64,000 nucleotides of DNA, taken from NCBI RefSeq assembly GCF_026013525.1, contig NZ_JAPDRA010000002.1:434001-498000 (forward strand). The letters are read 5' to 3'. The notes beneath the pieces were generated by a model. That model made no database searches. It worked only from the letters and a program-made list of their open reading frames with translations, and had not been told where the DNA came from. Within the stretch, counting starts at the first letter, position 1; the number at the start of each line of letters is the position of its first letter. Shown here piece after piece: positions 51,704-60,025 of this stretch. Source of the DNA: Sphingomonas canadensis (GTDB taxonomy: Bacteria > Pseudomonadota > Alphaproteobacteria > Sphingomonadales > Sphingomonadaceae). The position numbers and the translations under genes were made by a program.

Positions 51704-53347
51704 TCAGCTACGCCCGGTGACGGCGATGCCGGCCTCATAGGCGCCGAGCAGCGGATCATGGTGGAGCGCGGTGCGAAGCTGCCGCGCCAGGCCGCCCATC
51801 ACCCGGCCGTAGCGGCTTTCCACCAGCGCATCGAGTTCCGGGCTGCCGACCAGCGCGGGGGACAGGACGCGCAGCGTCGCGCGATCCGGCGCGGTCTCGT
51901 CGGTACGCGCGGCGATGCGTACGGGCGCGTTGGGGCTGCGCGCCATCGCCAGCTCGACGATCTCGGTAATCAGGAAGGCGACGGCCACCGCCACGTCCTG
52001 CGTCACCAGCAACGGTTCCACCTCCAGCATGATCGTCATGCCGGACGCCCGCTCGGGCGCGGTGGCGCGCAGGTTGGCGGCCAGTTCGCCGATCACCGCG
52101 CGCAGCTCCAGCCCGCGGCTCTCCTCGATCTCGGCGAAATGATGCCGGTGGACCACCGCCAGCGCGTCGACGCGGCGCTGGATCGAGGCATAGGCCTCGC
52201 CCACCTCGGGCGAACGCGGGCCGCGCGCGTGGAAGTTGATCAGGCTGGCGATGACCTGAAGGTTGTTCTTCACGCGATGGTGGACCTCGCGCGTCAGCCG
52301 GGTCTGGCGCACCAGCCCCTCGGCCAATCCCGCCTCGTGCGCCTGCACCGTGCGGCTGATCTCGCGAAAGGTCTCGCCCAGCTCGCGAATCTCCTGCGCG
52401 GGCATCGATCCGGACCAGGTGGGATCGATCTCCTCGCCCGGGCGATAGCGCTGGACGGCCGAGCGCAGGCGGCGCAACGGCCGGATCAGCAGCCGATCGA
52501 CCACGAACCAACTGATACCCGCAGCGGCGATCCACATCAGCACCAGCAGCACCGTGGCCAGGATCAGCGCCTGGGAGATCGCCGCGCCGCGCATCGACAT
52601 CTCAAGCTGGAGCCCGTCCACGCCGAGCGGCGCCTCGACCCGTTCGTTGCGTTCCAGCGCGCCCGCGGCGGGCAGCGGGCGCAGATCGAGCCGTTCGGCC
52701 CCGCGCACGATCGCGGAGCCATAGACCGCGACCAGGCCATTGGGCCGGCTGAGCTGCCCGAGCGCGCTTGTGGGATAGAAGGCGAGGGCGCTGGCCCCGC
52801 GGCTGCCGCCGATGCGCAGCACCAGCCCGTCGGGCAGGAACAGTACCGACGCCTGGTCCGCGCCCAGCACGGACGCGCCCGCGACGCTGAACCGCTGGCC
52901 GCACAGCAGCTCGCCGCGCCGGTCGACGATCGCGAAGCGCGTGCCCGTGTCCGCCAGCGCGGCGAAGGCACCGGCGACGCGCGTGCATCCCGGCGCGTCG
53001 GCGCGGTCGCTCTCCAGGGCGGAAAGCCCCTCCTTCAGCTCCGCGATATGGTTCTTCAGGATCGAGGCGAGCACGCCCGAACTCTCGTTGGCCGCGGCAT
53101 TCAGCCGGGCGCGCGCCTCCGCATCGGCCATGCCGGTGGTGCGCAGCGTCGTGAACAGCGCGATCAGCGCCAGCGGCAGCAGCGCGAGGACGAGGATGAG
53201 GAAGACCTTGGCGCCGGTCGGCAGCCGCTCGATCCGGTCGCGCAGCCCGGCGGGGAGCACAGCGGCTTGCCGGGGCGGCGACTGGAGAGCCTGCTCCTGC
53301 CGGGCAGCGGAGTCTGCGCCTGGCGGCTCGGGATGCTCGCCAGTCAT
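51704..53347 (-). CDS. phyP: PhyP-type sensor histidine kinase of the general stress response
   Basis: A 547-residue membrane sensor: helix 1 at about 46-66, a periplasmic domain, helix 2 at about 260-283, HAMP (281-335) and a HisKA_2 dimerisation domain with the phospho-His in REVHHRVKNNLQ (H356). The ATPase domain is degenerate: ITEIVELAMARSP stands where the N-box should be, and no D-x-G-x-G is seen. Sphingomonas PhyP, encoded beside nepR and phyR, is known to act as a negative regulator (phosphatase) of PhyR, and the lost ATP-binding site fits. Symbol assigned from position and family. Confidence 0.8.
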   Translation of the reverse strand: MTGEHPEPPGADSAARQEQALQSPPRQAAVLPAGLRDRIERLPTGAKVFLILVLALLPLALIALFTTLRTTGMADAEARARLNAAANESSGVLASILKNHIAELKEGLSALESDRADAPGCTRVAGAFAALADTGTRFAIVDRRGELLCGQRFSVAGASVLGADQASVLFLPDGLVLRIGGSRGASALAFYPTSALGQLSRPNGLVAVYGSAIVRGAERLDLRPLPAAGALERNERVEAPLGVDGLQLEMSMRGAAISQALILATVLLVLMWIAAAGISWFVVDRLLIRPLRRLRSAVQRYRPGEEIDPTWSGSMPAQEIRELGETFREISRTVQAHEAGLAEGLVRQTRLTREVHHRVKNNLQVIASLINFHARGPRSPEVGEAYASIQRRVDALAVVHRHHFAEIEESRGLELRAVIGELAANLRATAPERASGMTIMLEVEPLLVTQDVAVAVAFLITEIVELAMARSPNAPVRIAARTDETAPDRATLRVLSPALVGSPELDALVESRYGRVMGGLARQLRTALHHDPLLGAYEAGIAVTGRS

Positions 53348-53359
53348 TGGCCCCGCGGG

Positions 53360-53530
53360 CTATCCAAGCTTGTTGAGGAGATCGAGCATTTCCGCTGGAA
53401 TCGCCTCGCCCAGCGCCTCGTCATAGGCCTGGCGCAATGCGTCGCCCACCGGCTTTCCGCCGGTTCGTCCCTGCGCTCCGCCCTTCCGCTTCGGCGCCTG
53501 CTTCATACGATCATTCGCGGAACGCACCAT
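53360..53530 (-). CDS. nepR: Anti-sigma factor NepR
   Basis: A short protein (48-56 residues depending on the start) with a basic N-terminus (KQAPKRKGGAQGRTGG) and the NepR core VGDALRQAYDEALGEAIPAEMLDLLNKL. NepR binds sigma EcfG until phosphorylated PhyR takes it away. The start is uncertain: ATG 53530, GTG 53527 or ATG 53506; AAGGGGG lies best for the GTG. It is 12 bases upstream of phyP, so the two are probably co-transcribed. Confidence 0.87.
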   Translation of the reverse strand: MVRSANDRMKQAPKRKGGAQGRTGGKPVGDALRQAYDEALGEAIPAEMLDLLNKLG

Positions 53531-53634
53531 TCCCCCTTGAGGCCTCGGTCCTCCGGGCCATTGGACTACAAACGTAAACTGCCGGGGGCAATCCCGGATC
53601 GGAACCGCTTTCAACAAACGCTTCCAGCGCATGA

Positions 53635-53659
53635 AACAAAAGAACGCCTCGTTTGTTCC
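53635..53659 (-). promoter_or_regulatory. Candidate EcfG-type promoter for nepR-phyP
   Basis: On the minus strand GGAAC (53659-53655), 16 bases, then TGTT (53638-53635), against consensus GGAAC-N16/17-CGTT. It is about 105 bases before nepR. A second GGAAC on the plus strand (53601) has no matching -10. Confidence 0.33.
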
Positions 53660-53771
53660 ATGCCCTGATGCGGTATCCGGGGGGAGCCTCCACGGTTGAC
53701 GCGAAATATTTGCCAAGGCGGTGCCGGAGGTGCAACCTCCGCAACCGCTCGCAAGGGAGAATATACTGCTC

Positions 53772-54575
53772 ATGTCGCTAGGTCAGCAACTTGCGCCGCA
53801 CCTTCCGTTCCTTCGCCGCTATGCCCGTGCGCTCACCGGCAGCCAGGTGGAGGGCGATCGCTATGTCCGCGCCGCTCTGGAGGCGATCGTCGCCGCACCG
53901 GAGGAATTCCCGCGCGACCTGGAGCCGCGGCTGGGGCTGTACCGCACCTTCCAGGCGATCTGGCAGACGGTGCATCTGGAGGAAGATCCCCGCAGCGGCG
54001 CGTCGGCCGGAACGCATGAGGAGATCGCCCGCCGCCGCCTGGCGCAGATCGCCCCGCTGTCGCGCCAGGCGCTGCTGCTGACCGCGATGGAGGGGTTTTC
54101 GGTGGACGACACCGCGTTCCTGATCGCCAAGTCGCCCGACCGGGTTTCCGAGCTGGTGAATGAGGCGATCGCCGAGATCGAGCGCCAGACGCGCACGCGC
54201 GTGCTGGTGATCGAGGACGAGCCGCTGATCGCGATGGACCTGGAATCGATCGTCCGCGACATGGGCCATGACGTGACCGGCGTGGCGGTGACCCGCGACG
54301 AAGCGGTGGCGCTGGCGATGGAGGATCGGCCCGGCCTGGTGCTGGCCGACATCCAGCTTGCCGACGACAGTTCCGGCATCGACGCGGTGAAGGACATCCT
54401 GGCCGAATTCTCGGTGCCGGTGATCTTCATCACCGCCTTCCCGGAACGGCTGCTGACCGGCGAGCGGCCCGAGCCGACCTTCCTGATCACCAAGCCGTTC
54501 CAGCGCGCCACGGTGAAGACCACCATCGCGCAGGCGCTGTTCTTCGATCAGGCGACCGTCCCTGCCGGCGCCTGA
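53772..54575 (+). CDS. phyR: Response regulator PhyR (anti-anti-sigma factor)
   Basis: A 267-residue protein with a sigma-like N-terminal domain (about 1-135: LPFLRRYARALTGSQVEGDRYV; LSRQALLLTAMEGFSVDDTAFLI) and a receiver domain (RVLVIEDEPLIAMDL, phospho-Asp at 193 in LADIQLADD, Lys at about 241 in ITKPF). On phosphorylation the sigma-like part binds NepR and frees EcfG. The ATG at 53772 is preferred over 53721, since the extra residues do not resemble PhyR. It is divergent from nepR-phyP. Confidence 0.95.
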   Translation: MSLGQQLAPHLPFLRRYARALTGSQVEGDRYVRAALEAIVAAPEEFPRDLEPRLGLYRTFQAIWQTVHLEEDPRSGASAGTHEEIARRRLAQIAPLSRQALLLTAMEGFSVDDTAFLIAKSPDRVSELVNEAIAEIERQTRTRVLVIEDEPLIAMDLESIVRDMGHDVTGVAVTRDEAVALAMEDRPGLVLADIQLADDSSGIDAVKDILAEFSVPVIFITAFPERLLTGERPEPTFLITKPFQRATVKTTIAQALFFDQATVPAGA

Positions 54576-54643
54576 CCGCCCCATGCGTGCGGCGAAGTTC
54601 CATATGGTACGGAGCCAAAACGGTGCTGGGGGGTTGAAGCAGC

Positions 54644-54781
54644 ATGGCGAAACCCGAACCCCCGATCCATCTGGATGGCGAAAGCGCCCGCGCCGGCGCC
54701 ACCCCGCATATGACGCGCTATATCCTGGGCGCGTCGCTGGCACTGGTGATCATCGCCTATGCGATCATCCTTTGGGCCTGA
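54644..54781 (+). CDS. 45-residue membrane ORF between phyR and ecfG
   Basis: A short ORF: MAKPEPPIHLDGESARAGAT, then a hydrophobic helix (YILGASLALVIIAYAIILWA) ending at the stop. One membrane segment with a cytoplasmic or periplasmic 22-residue head. No family recognised. It lies 68 bases after phyR and 93 before ecfG, same strand. Its composition matches the neighbours. Confidence 0.55.
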   Translation: MAKPEPPIHLDGESARAGATPHMTRYILGASLALVIIAYAIILWA

Positions 54782-54874
54782 TCCCTCCGCCGCCGGGGAT
54801 GCGATCGCCGCATCCCGCGCGCGGACAATTCCCGGGCGCGCAGCGATGCGCCGCCCGCATCTGAACGGTATTCG

Positions 54875-55516
54875 ATGACCCAGCCCGAAGCCGAAGATTC
54901 CAGTGCAGGCCAGCCCGCGGAGGAGCGCGTCGCCCTCTCCGACGATGCGTTCAAGGATCAGCTTGCGCTGGTGATCCCCCATCTGCGCGCGTTCGGCCGC
55001 TCGCTTTCCGGCAGCCGCGACCTGGCCGACGATCTGGTGCAGGAAACGCTGCTGAAGGCATGGGCGGCGCGCCAGCGCTTTCAGGCGGGCACCAACATGC
55101 GCGCCTGGACCTTCATCATCCTGCGCAACCTTTATCTCAGCCAGATGCGCCGCTCGCGCTTCCGCGGCGAATGGGACGATCTGGTGGCCGACCGGCTGCT
55201 CGCCGCGCCCGCCAGCCAGGACCGGCATGTCGAGCTTTCGGACCTGCAGCGCGCGCTGATGCACCTGCCCGAGCCGCAACGCGAGGCGTTGATCCTGGTG
55301 GGTGCGGGCGGCTTCGCCTATGAGGAGGCGGCCGAAATCTGCCAGGTCGCGGTGGGCACCATCAAGAGCCGCGTCGCGCGCGGGCGCGTGGCGCTGGAAG
55401 GGCTGCTGTCGGGCGGCCAGATCGCGTCGCGCCGCTCCACCCCGGCCGATCCGCAGGGGCGCAGCGCGCTGGACGCCATCATGGGAGAGGTCGACGACCT
55501 GAGCCGCGAGCGCTGA
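54875..55516 (+). CDS. ecfG: General stress sigma factor EcfG
   Basis: A 213-residue ECF sigma factor of the EcfG group: region 2 with SGSRDLADDLVQETLLKAW and region 4 with LPEPQREALILVGAGGFAYEEAAEICQVAVGTIKSRVARGR. It directs RNA polymerase to stress genes at GGAAC/CGTT promoters. It has a 30-residue acidic N-terminal extension. phyR lies upstream on the same strand. Confidence 0.95.
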   Translation: MTQPEAEDSSAGQPAEERVALSDDAFKDQLALVIPHLRAFGRSLSGSRDLADDLVQETLLKAWAARQRFQAGTNMRAWTFIILRNLYLSQMRRSRFRGEWDDLVADRLLAAPASQDRHVELSDLQRALMHLPEPQREALILVGAGGFAYEEAAEICQVAVGTIKSRVARGRVALEGLLSGGQIASRRSTPADPQGRSALDAIMGEVDDLSRER

Positions 55517-55533
55517 GCGCGGGCGGCGGGTTT

Positions 55534-55719
55534 TCAGTCGGCGGAGTGCGAAAGCACGCGGTTCAGCCTGTGGAGCAGCGAGGACATATCCTCGGGCAAG
55601 CCAAGGTCGCGCTCATAGGCCTCGCGCAGCGCATGCCCCACCGCATCGCCGGCGCGGGGCCGTTCCACCCGGAAGGGAGAGGCGGCCCTTTCTGCCTGGT
55701 TTGCGGGTTGCTGTGTCAT
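55534..55719 (-). CDS. Second NepR-like protein
   Basis: A 61-residue protein with the NepR core GHALREAYERDLGLPEDMSSLLHRL, similar in pattern to the core of the first NepR. The head is polar (TQQPANQAERAASPFRVER). The ATG at 55719 is used; a TTG at 55728 is in frame. It is convergent with ecfG (18 bases between stops) and divergent from glnE. Paralogous NepR copies could tune or duplicate inhibition of EcfG. Confidence 0.8.
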   Translation of the reverse strand: MTQQPANQAERAASPFRVERPRAGDAVGHALREAYERDLGLPEDMSSLLHRLNRVLSHSAD

Positions 55720-55793
55720 ATCGCTCAAACGGGCGAAGGGCGCATTTGTTGCTTGACTATTTCACGGTTCGTCGCGTCCAGAATGGCACGGCG

Positions 55794-58496
55794 ATGACGG
55801 CTTCGATGGACCCCCTGGCGATCCGGGACGCGCTGGCGCGGGCGCGGGCGCACGCCCCGTTCCTGGCCCTGCTGCTCGATCAGGAGCCGGGCATCGCCGC
55901 GGACGTGGCGGGGGCGCTGGCGGACCCGGTGGCGGCGGCGCGCGCGGCGGACGGCGGGGGCAGCGTCGCGCGCCAGCTCCGGCTGGAACGGCGGCGGCTG
56001 GCGCTGGTCGCGGCGATCGGCGACCTGGCGGGAATCTACGACTTCGGGCGCGTGACGCGGCTGTTGAGCGACTTTGCCGACGACGCGGCGGACCGCGCGG
56101 TGGCCGCTGCCATCGCCGAACGCACCCCCGGGGTCGAGCCGCGCGGGCTGACGGTGATCGCGCTGGGCAAGCACGGCAGCCGCGAGCTCAACTATTCGTC
56201 CGACATCGACCCGATCCTGCTCTACGATCCCGCCACGCTGCCGCGGCGCGAGCGCGAGGCGCCCGAGGATGCGGCGGTGCGCATCGGCCGCCGCGTGGTC
56301 GAGCTGCTCCAGGCGCGCGACGGCGACGGCTATGTCTTCCGCGTCGACCTGCGCCTGCGCCCGACGCCGGAGGTGACGCCGATCGTGCTGCCGGTGGAGG
56401 CTGCGATCAGCTATTATGAATCGCAGGCGCTGCCGTGGGAGCGCGCCGCCTTCATCCGCGCGCGCGCCTGCGCCGGGGATGTGGCGCTGGGCGAGGGCTT
56501 TCTGGCGGCGATCCGGCCGTTCGTGTGGCGCCGAGCGCTCGATTTCGGGGCGGTGCGCGAGATCCAGGACATCTCCCGCCGCATCCGCGATCATCATGCC
56601 CAGGGCCAGGCGTTCGGCCCCGGATATGACCTGAAGCGGGGCCGGGGCGGCATCCGCGAGGTGGAGTTCTTCGCGCAGATCCAGCAGCTCATCCACGGCG
56701 GCCGCGATCCGGCATTGCGCGCGCCCGCCACCCGCGACGCGCTCGCCGCGCTGGCGGCGGCGGGGCGGATCGACGCGGAGACGGCGGAGGCGCTGACCGG
56801 CGCCTATGTCGCGCTGCGCACGATCGAGCACCGGCTGCAGATGGTGAACGACCTGCAGACCCACAAGCTGCCCGCCGATCGCGCGGCGCTGGACAATGTG
56901 GCGGGGCTGCATGGGCTGGCCGGTGGCGAGGCGCTGACGGCGATGCTGCGCCCGCATGTCGAGCGGGTAGGGCGCGTCTATGACGCGCTGGCGGGCGAAG
57001 AGGAGCCGCGGCTGGCGGCGGACGCCGATTCGCTGGAGCGCGAGCTGGCGGCGGCGGGCATGCCCGATCCCGCCAACGCCGCGCGGCTGATCGAGGGATG
57101 GCGCGGCGGCGGCGTGCCCGCGCTGCGCACCGCGGCGGCGCGTGAGGCGCTGGAGGCGGTGCTGCCGGGGCTGATCGCCGCCTTTGCCCAGGCGCCAGAC
57201 GGGGCGCATGCGATCGCGCGCTTCGATGCGATGCTGGCGCGGCTGCCCAGCGCGATCAACTTCTTCCGGCTGCTGGAGGCGCAGCCCGCGCTGGCGCGGC
57301 TGATGAGCGCGATCCTGTGCCACGCGCCGACGCTGGCCGACCAGCTCGGGCGGCGCGCGGAGCTGCTCGACGGCCTGATCGACGCCACCGCGCTGGCGCC
57401 GATGCCCGATGTCGCCGCGCTGGTGGACGAGATGCGCGAGCGCGAGCGCGACGGCGATTATCAGTGGCTGCTCGATCATGTCCGCCGGCTGGTGGGCGAG
57501 AAGCGGTTTGCGCTGGGGACCCAGATCGTGGCGGGAACCAGCGATCCGCTGGAGGTTTCGGCTGGCTATGCGCGCGTGGCGGAGGCTGCGATCGAAGTGC
57601 TGGCGGGCGCCACCCGCGACGAATTCGCCCGCGCGCACGGCCGACTGGCCGATGGCGAGCTGGTGATCCTGGCGCTGGGCCGGATGGGGGGCGCGGCGCT
57701 TACCCACGCCTCCGACCTGGACCTGATCTATGTCTTCACCGGCCATCACCTGAGCGAATCCGATGGCGCGCGGCCGCTGGGGGCGGTGACCTATTACAAC
57801 CGGCTGGCGCAGCGGGTGAACGGCGCGCTTTCCGTGCCCACCGCCTCCGGCCCGCTGTATGAGGTGGACACGCGGCTGCGGCCATCGGGCGCGCAGGGGC
57901 CGCTGGTCGTCTCGCTGGAGGGGTTCCGCCAGTATCAGGAAAAGGATGCCTGGACCTGGGAGCATATGGCGCTGACGCGCGCGCGCCCGGTGTTCGGATC
58001 GCCCGGCGCGCGCGCCGTGGTGGACGAGACGGTGCGCCGCGTGCTGATGGGCGCGCGGCCCGATCGCGACATCGTGGCCGATGCCGCGGCGATGCGCGCC
58101 GAGATGGCGGCGCACAAGCCGCCGGCGGGTCCGCTGGACGCGAAGCTGCTCGACGGCGGGCTCGTAGACCTGGAGTTCGCGGTCCACACGCTCCAGCTTC
58201 TGCACCGTACCGCCTTCGATCCCCGGCTCGGCCGGGCGATCGACGCGCTGGCCGCGGCCGGGCTGATGCGGCCGGAGATGCATGCGGCGCACGACCTGCT
58301 CTCGCGCCTGCTGGTGACGTTGCGGCTGGTGGCGCCCGATTGCCGGCCGCCCGCGCCGGCAACGCGCCCGCTGGTGGCGCGCGCGCTGGGCGTGGCGGAT
58401 TGGGACGCGGTGCTCGCCGGGCTGGAGCAGGCGCGCGCCACCGTCCGCGCGTGCTGGGCGGAGATCCGCGCGCGGGGCACCGGCTTCCATCGCTGA
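55794..58496 (+). CDS. glnE: Glutamine synthetase adenylyltransferase/deadenylylase GlnE
   Basis: A 900-residue bifunctional enzyme with two nucleotidyltransferase units. The first has VIALGKHGSRELNYSSDIDPILLYD (deadenylylase side), the second ILALGRMGGAALTHASDLDLIYVF (adenylylase side); each is followed by its helical domain. GlnE adjusts glutamine synthetase activity through PII signals. The ATG at 55794 was chosen; the frame is open upstream into the nepR2 region without similarity. Confidence 0.93.
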   Translation: MTASMDPLAIRDALARARAHAPFLALLLDQEPGIAADVAGALADPVAAARAADGGGSVARQLRLERRRLALVAAIGDLAGIYDFGRVTRLLSDFADDAADRAVAAAIAERTPGVEPRGLTVIALGKHGSRELNYSSDIDPILLYDPATLPRREREAPEDAAVRIGRRVVELLQARDGDGYVFRVDLRLRPTPEVTPIVLPVEAAISYYESQALPWERAAFIRARACAGDVALGEGFLAAIRPFVWRRALDFGAVREIQDISRRIRDHHAQGQAFGPGYDLKRGRGGIREVEFFAQIQQLIHGGRDPALRAPATRDALAALAAAGRIDAETAEALTGAYVALRTIEHRLQMVNDLQTHKLPADRAALDNVAGLHGLAGGEALTAMLRPHVERVGRVYDALAGEEEPRLAADADSLERELAAAGMPDPANAARLIEGWRGGGVPALRTAAAREALEAVLPGLIAAFAQAPDGAHAIARFDAMLARLPSAINFFRLLEAQPALARLMSAILCHAPTLADQLGRRAELLDGLIDATALAPMPDVAALVDEMRERERDGDYQWLLDHVRRLVGEKRFALGTQIVAGTSDPLEVSAGYARVAEAAIEVLAGATRDEFARAHGRLADGELVILALGRMGGAALTHASDLDLIYVFTGHHLSESDGARPLGAVTYYNRLAQRVNGALSVPTASGPLYEVDTRLRPSGAQGPLVVSLEGFRQYQEKDAWTWEHMALTRARPVFGSPGARAVVDETVRRVLMGARPDRDIVADAAAMRAEMAAHKPPAGPLDAKLLDGGLVDLEFAVHTLQLLHRTAFDPRLGRAIDALAAAGLMRPEMHAAHDLLSRLLVTLRLVAPDCRPPAPATRPLVARALGVADWDAVLAGLEQARATVRACWAEIRARGTGFHR

Positions 58497-58585
58497 GCCG
58501 CCGCGCGGCGCTTGTCGAATCCGGGTGCTTTCCTCTACCGGCGGAGGACAACGCCGCGCGCGCGGCACGGATCGGGGACGGCGAC

Positions 58586-59062
58586 ATGGCAATCGAGGAA
58601 GGCGACAAGATCCCGGCGGTGGAGCTGCTGGGCTCGGACGGCAACGCGATCGCGCTGCGCGACCGCGCGGGCAGCCCGTTCGTGCTCTATTTCTATCCGA
58701 AGGACGACACCTCCGGCTGCACGCGCGAGGCGCAGGATTTCTCCGCGCTGCTGCCCGAATTCACCGCGCTGGGCGCCACCGTGCTGGGCGTGTCGAAGGA
58801 CGGGGCGATCAAGCACCAGAAGTTCATCGCCAAATACGACCTGACCGTGCCGCTGGCGACCGACACCGACGACAGGGCCATGGAGGCGTTCGGCGTGTGG
58901 GTGGAGAAGCAGCTCTATGGCAAGCGCTACATGGGCATCGATCGTTCGACCTTCCTGTTCGACGCGGAGGGGCGGCTGGCGCGTTCCTGGCGCCGGGTGA
59001 AGGTTCCCGGCCATGCCATCGACGTGCTGGAGGCTGTGCGCGAGCTGGCCGCCGGGCGCTGA
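58586..59062 (+). CDS. bcp: Bcp/PrxQ-type peroxiredoxin
   Basis: A 158-residue thioredoxin-fold peroxidase: FVLYFYPKDDTSGCTREAQDFSALLPEF with the peroxidatic Cys, VLGVSKDGAIKHQKFIAKYDLTVPLATD, and YMGIDRSTFLFDAEGRLARSW. No second cysteine is present near the first, so it probably works as a one-Cys enzyme resolved by a partner thiol. It reduces peroxides in the cytoplasm. It follows glnE after 90 bases. Confidence 0.9.
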   Translation: MAIEEGDKIPAVELLGSDGNAIALRDRAGSPFVLYFYPKDDTSGCTREAQDFSALLPEFTALGATVLGVSKDGAIKHQKFIAKYDLTVPLATDTDDRAMEAFGVWVEKQLYGKRYMGIDRSTFLFDAEGRLARSWRRVKVPGHAIDVLEAVRELAAGR

Positions 59063-59103
59063 ACGGCGGGGCGGCGGCAGGGACCGGGGAAGGGGCAGGC
59101 GCC

Positions 59104-59907
59104 ATGGAACCCGCGCGCACGATCGCCCAGGCCTGCCGCGCCGTGCTGCTAACCGCCGATCCGCGCGCGAAGCTGATGACGGCGCGATCGGCGGCGCGCG
59201 ACTGGCGGCTGGGGCGGCTGGAATGGACCTTCGACGTGGCGATGCCCGATCGCCCCGCGCGCCCCGAACAGCCCGAGCTGTTGCCACCCAACCGCATGCC
59301 CAAGCGGGGCAGGGGCGGATCGGAGCGCGGCCGGATCGCGCTGATCCATGCGCTGGCGCATATCGAGTTCGCCGCGATCGACCTGGCGTTCGACATGGCG
59401 GGGCGCTTCGGCGATCGCTTCCCGCGCGCCTTTGCCGACGATTGGATGCGCGTGGGCGCGGACGAGGCGATGCACTTCGCGCTGCTCGACCGGCGGCTGG
59501 CGCAGCTTGGCAGCCGTTACGGGGCGATGCCGGCGCACGACGGGCTCTGGGACGCGGCGGCCGCGACGGCGCACGATCCGCTGGCGCGGCTGGCGGTGGT
59601 GCCGATGGTGCTGGAGGCGCGCGGGCTGGACGTCACCCCGACGACGCTCGCCCGGTTCGAGGCGGCGGGCGATTTCGCAACCGCAGCGATCCTGACGCGC
59701 ATCCTGAAGGATGAGGTTATTCACGTCCGCGCGGGAACAATCTGGTTCGAATCGGGTTGCAGGGATTCCGGATTCCCTCCGCAATCCACCTGGCAATCGC
59801 TGGTGAATCGGTATTTTCGCGGATTGATTAAGCCTCCGTTCAACGACTCGGCGCGGATCGCAGCCGGTTTAACGCGAGATTACTGGCAAAGCCTTGCCCT
59901 GGCCTGA
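59104..59907 (+). CDS. DUF455 ferritin-like protein
   Basis: A 267-residue protein of the ferritin-like DUF455 family. The helices carry metal-ligand style motifs: HALAHIEFAAIDLAFD, VGADEAMHFALLDRRL, MVLEARGLDV and LKDEVIHVRAG. These E/H clusters suggest a di-metal site. Start: ATG 59104, 41 bases after the peroxiredoxin gene. The reaction is unknown, but pairing with a peroxiredoxin suggests an oxidative or iron link. Confidence 0.82.
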   Translation: MEPARTIAQACRAVLLTADPRAKLMTARSAARDWRLGRLEWTFDVAMPDRPARPEQPELLPPNRMPKRGRGGSERGRIALIHALAHIEFAAIDLAFDMAGRFGDRFPRAFADDWMRVGADEAMHFALLDRRLAQLGSRYGAMPAHDGLWDAAAATAHDPLARLAVVPMVLEARGLDVTPTTLARFEAAGDFATAAILTRILKDEVIHVRAGTIWFESGCRDSGFPPQSTWQSLVNRYFRGLIKPPFNDSARIAAGLTRDYWQSLALA

Positions 59908-60025
59908 TCCCTTCCCGCACTAATCATACCGCGTCGCGGCAACGGGGGGCTGCTGTCGGGACATTGGGGAAAATAGGCGGGACGCCGGACTTCTGGCGCG
60001 TCCGCCTGCTGATTGCCGGGGAATT

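Noticed and set aside
53601..53625. EcfG promoter on the plus strand for phyR
   Set aside because: GGAAC is present but no CGTT-like -10 occurs 16 or 17 bases later.
55725..58592. 955-codon minus-strand frame
   Set aside because: Opposite glnE, which has both nucleotidyltransferase motifs.
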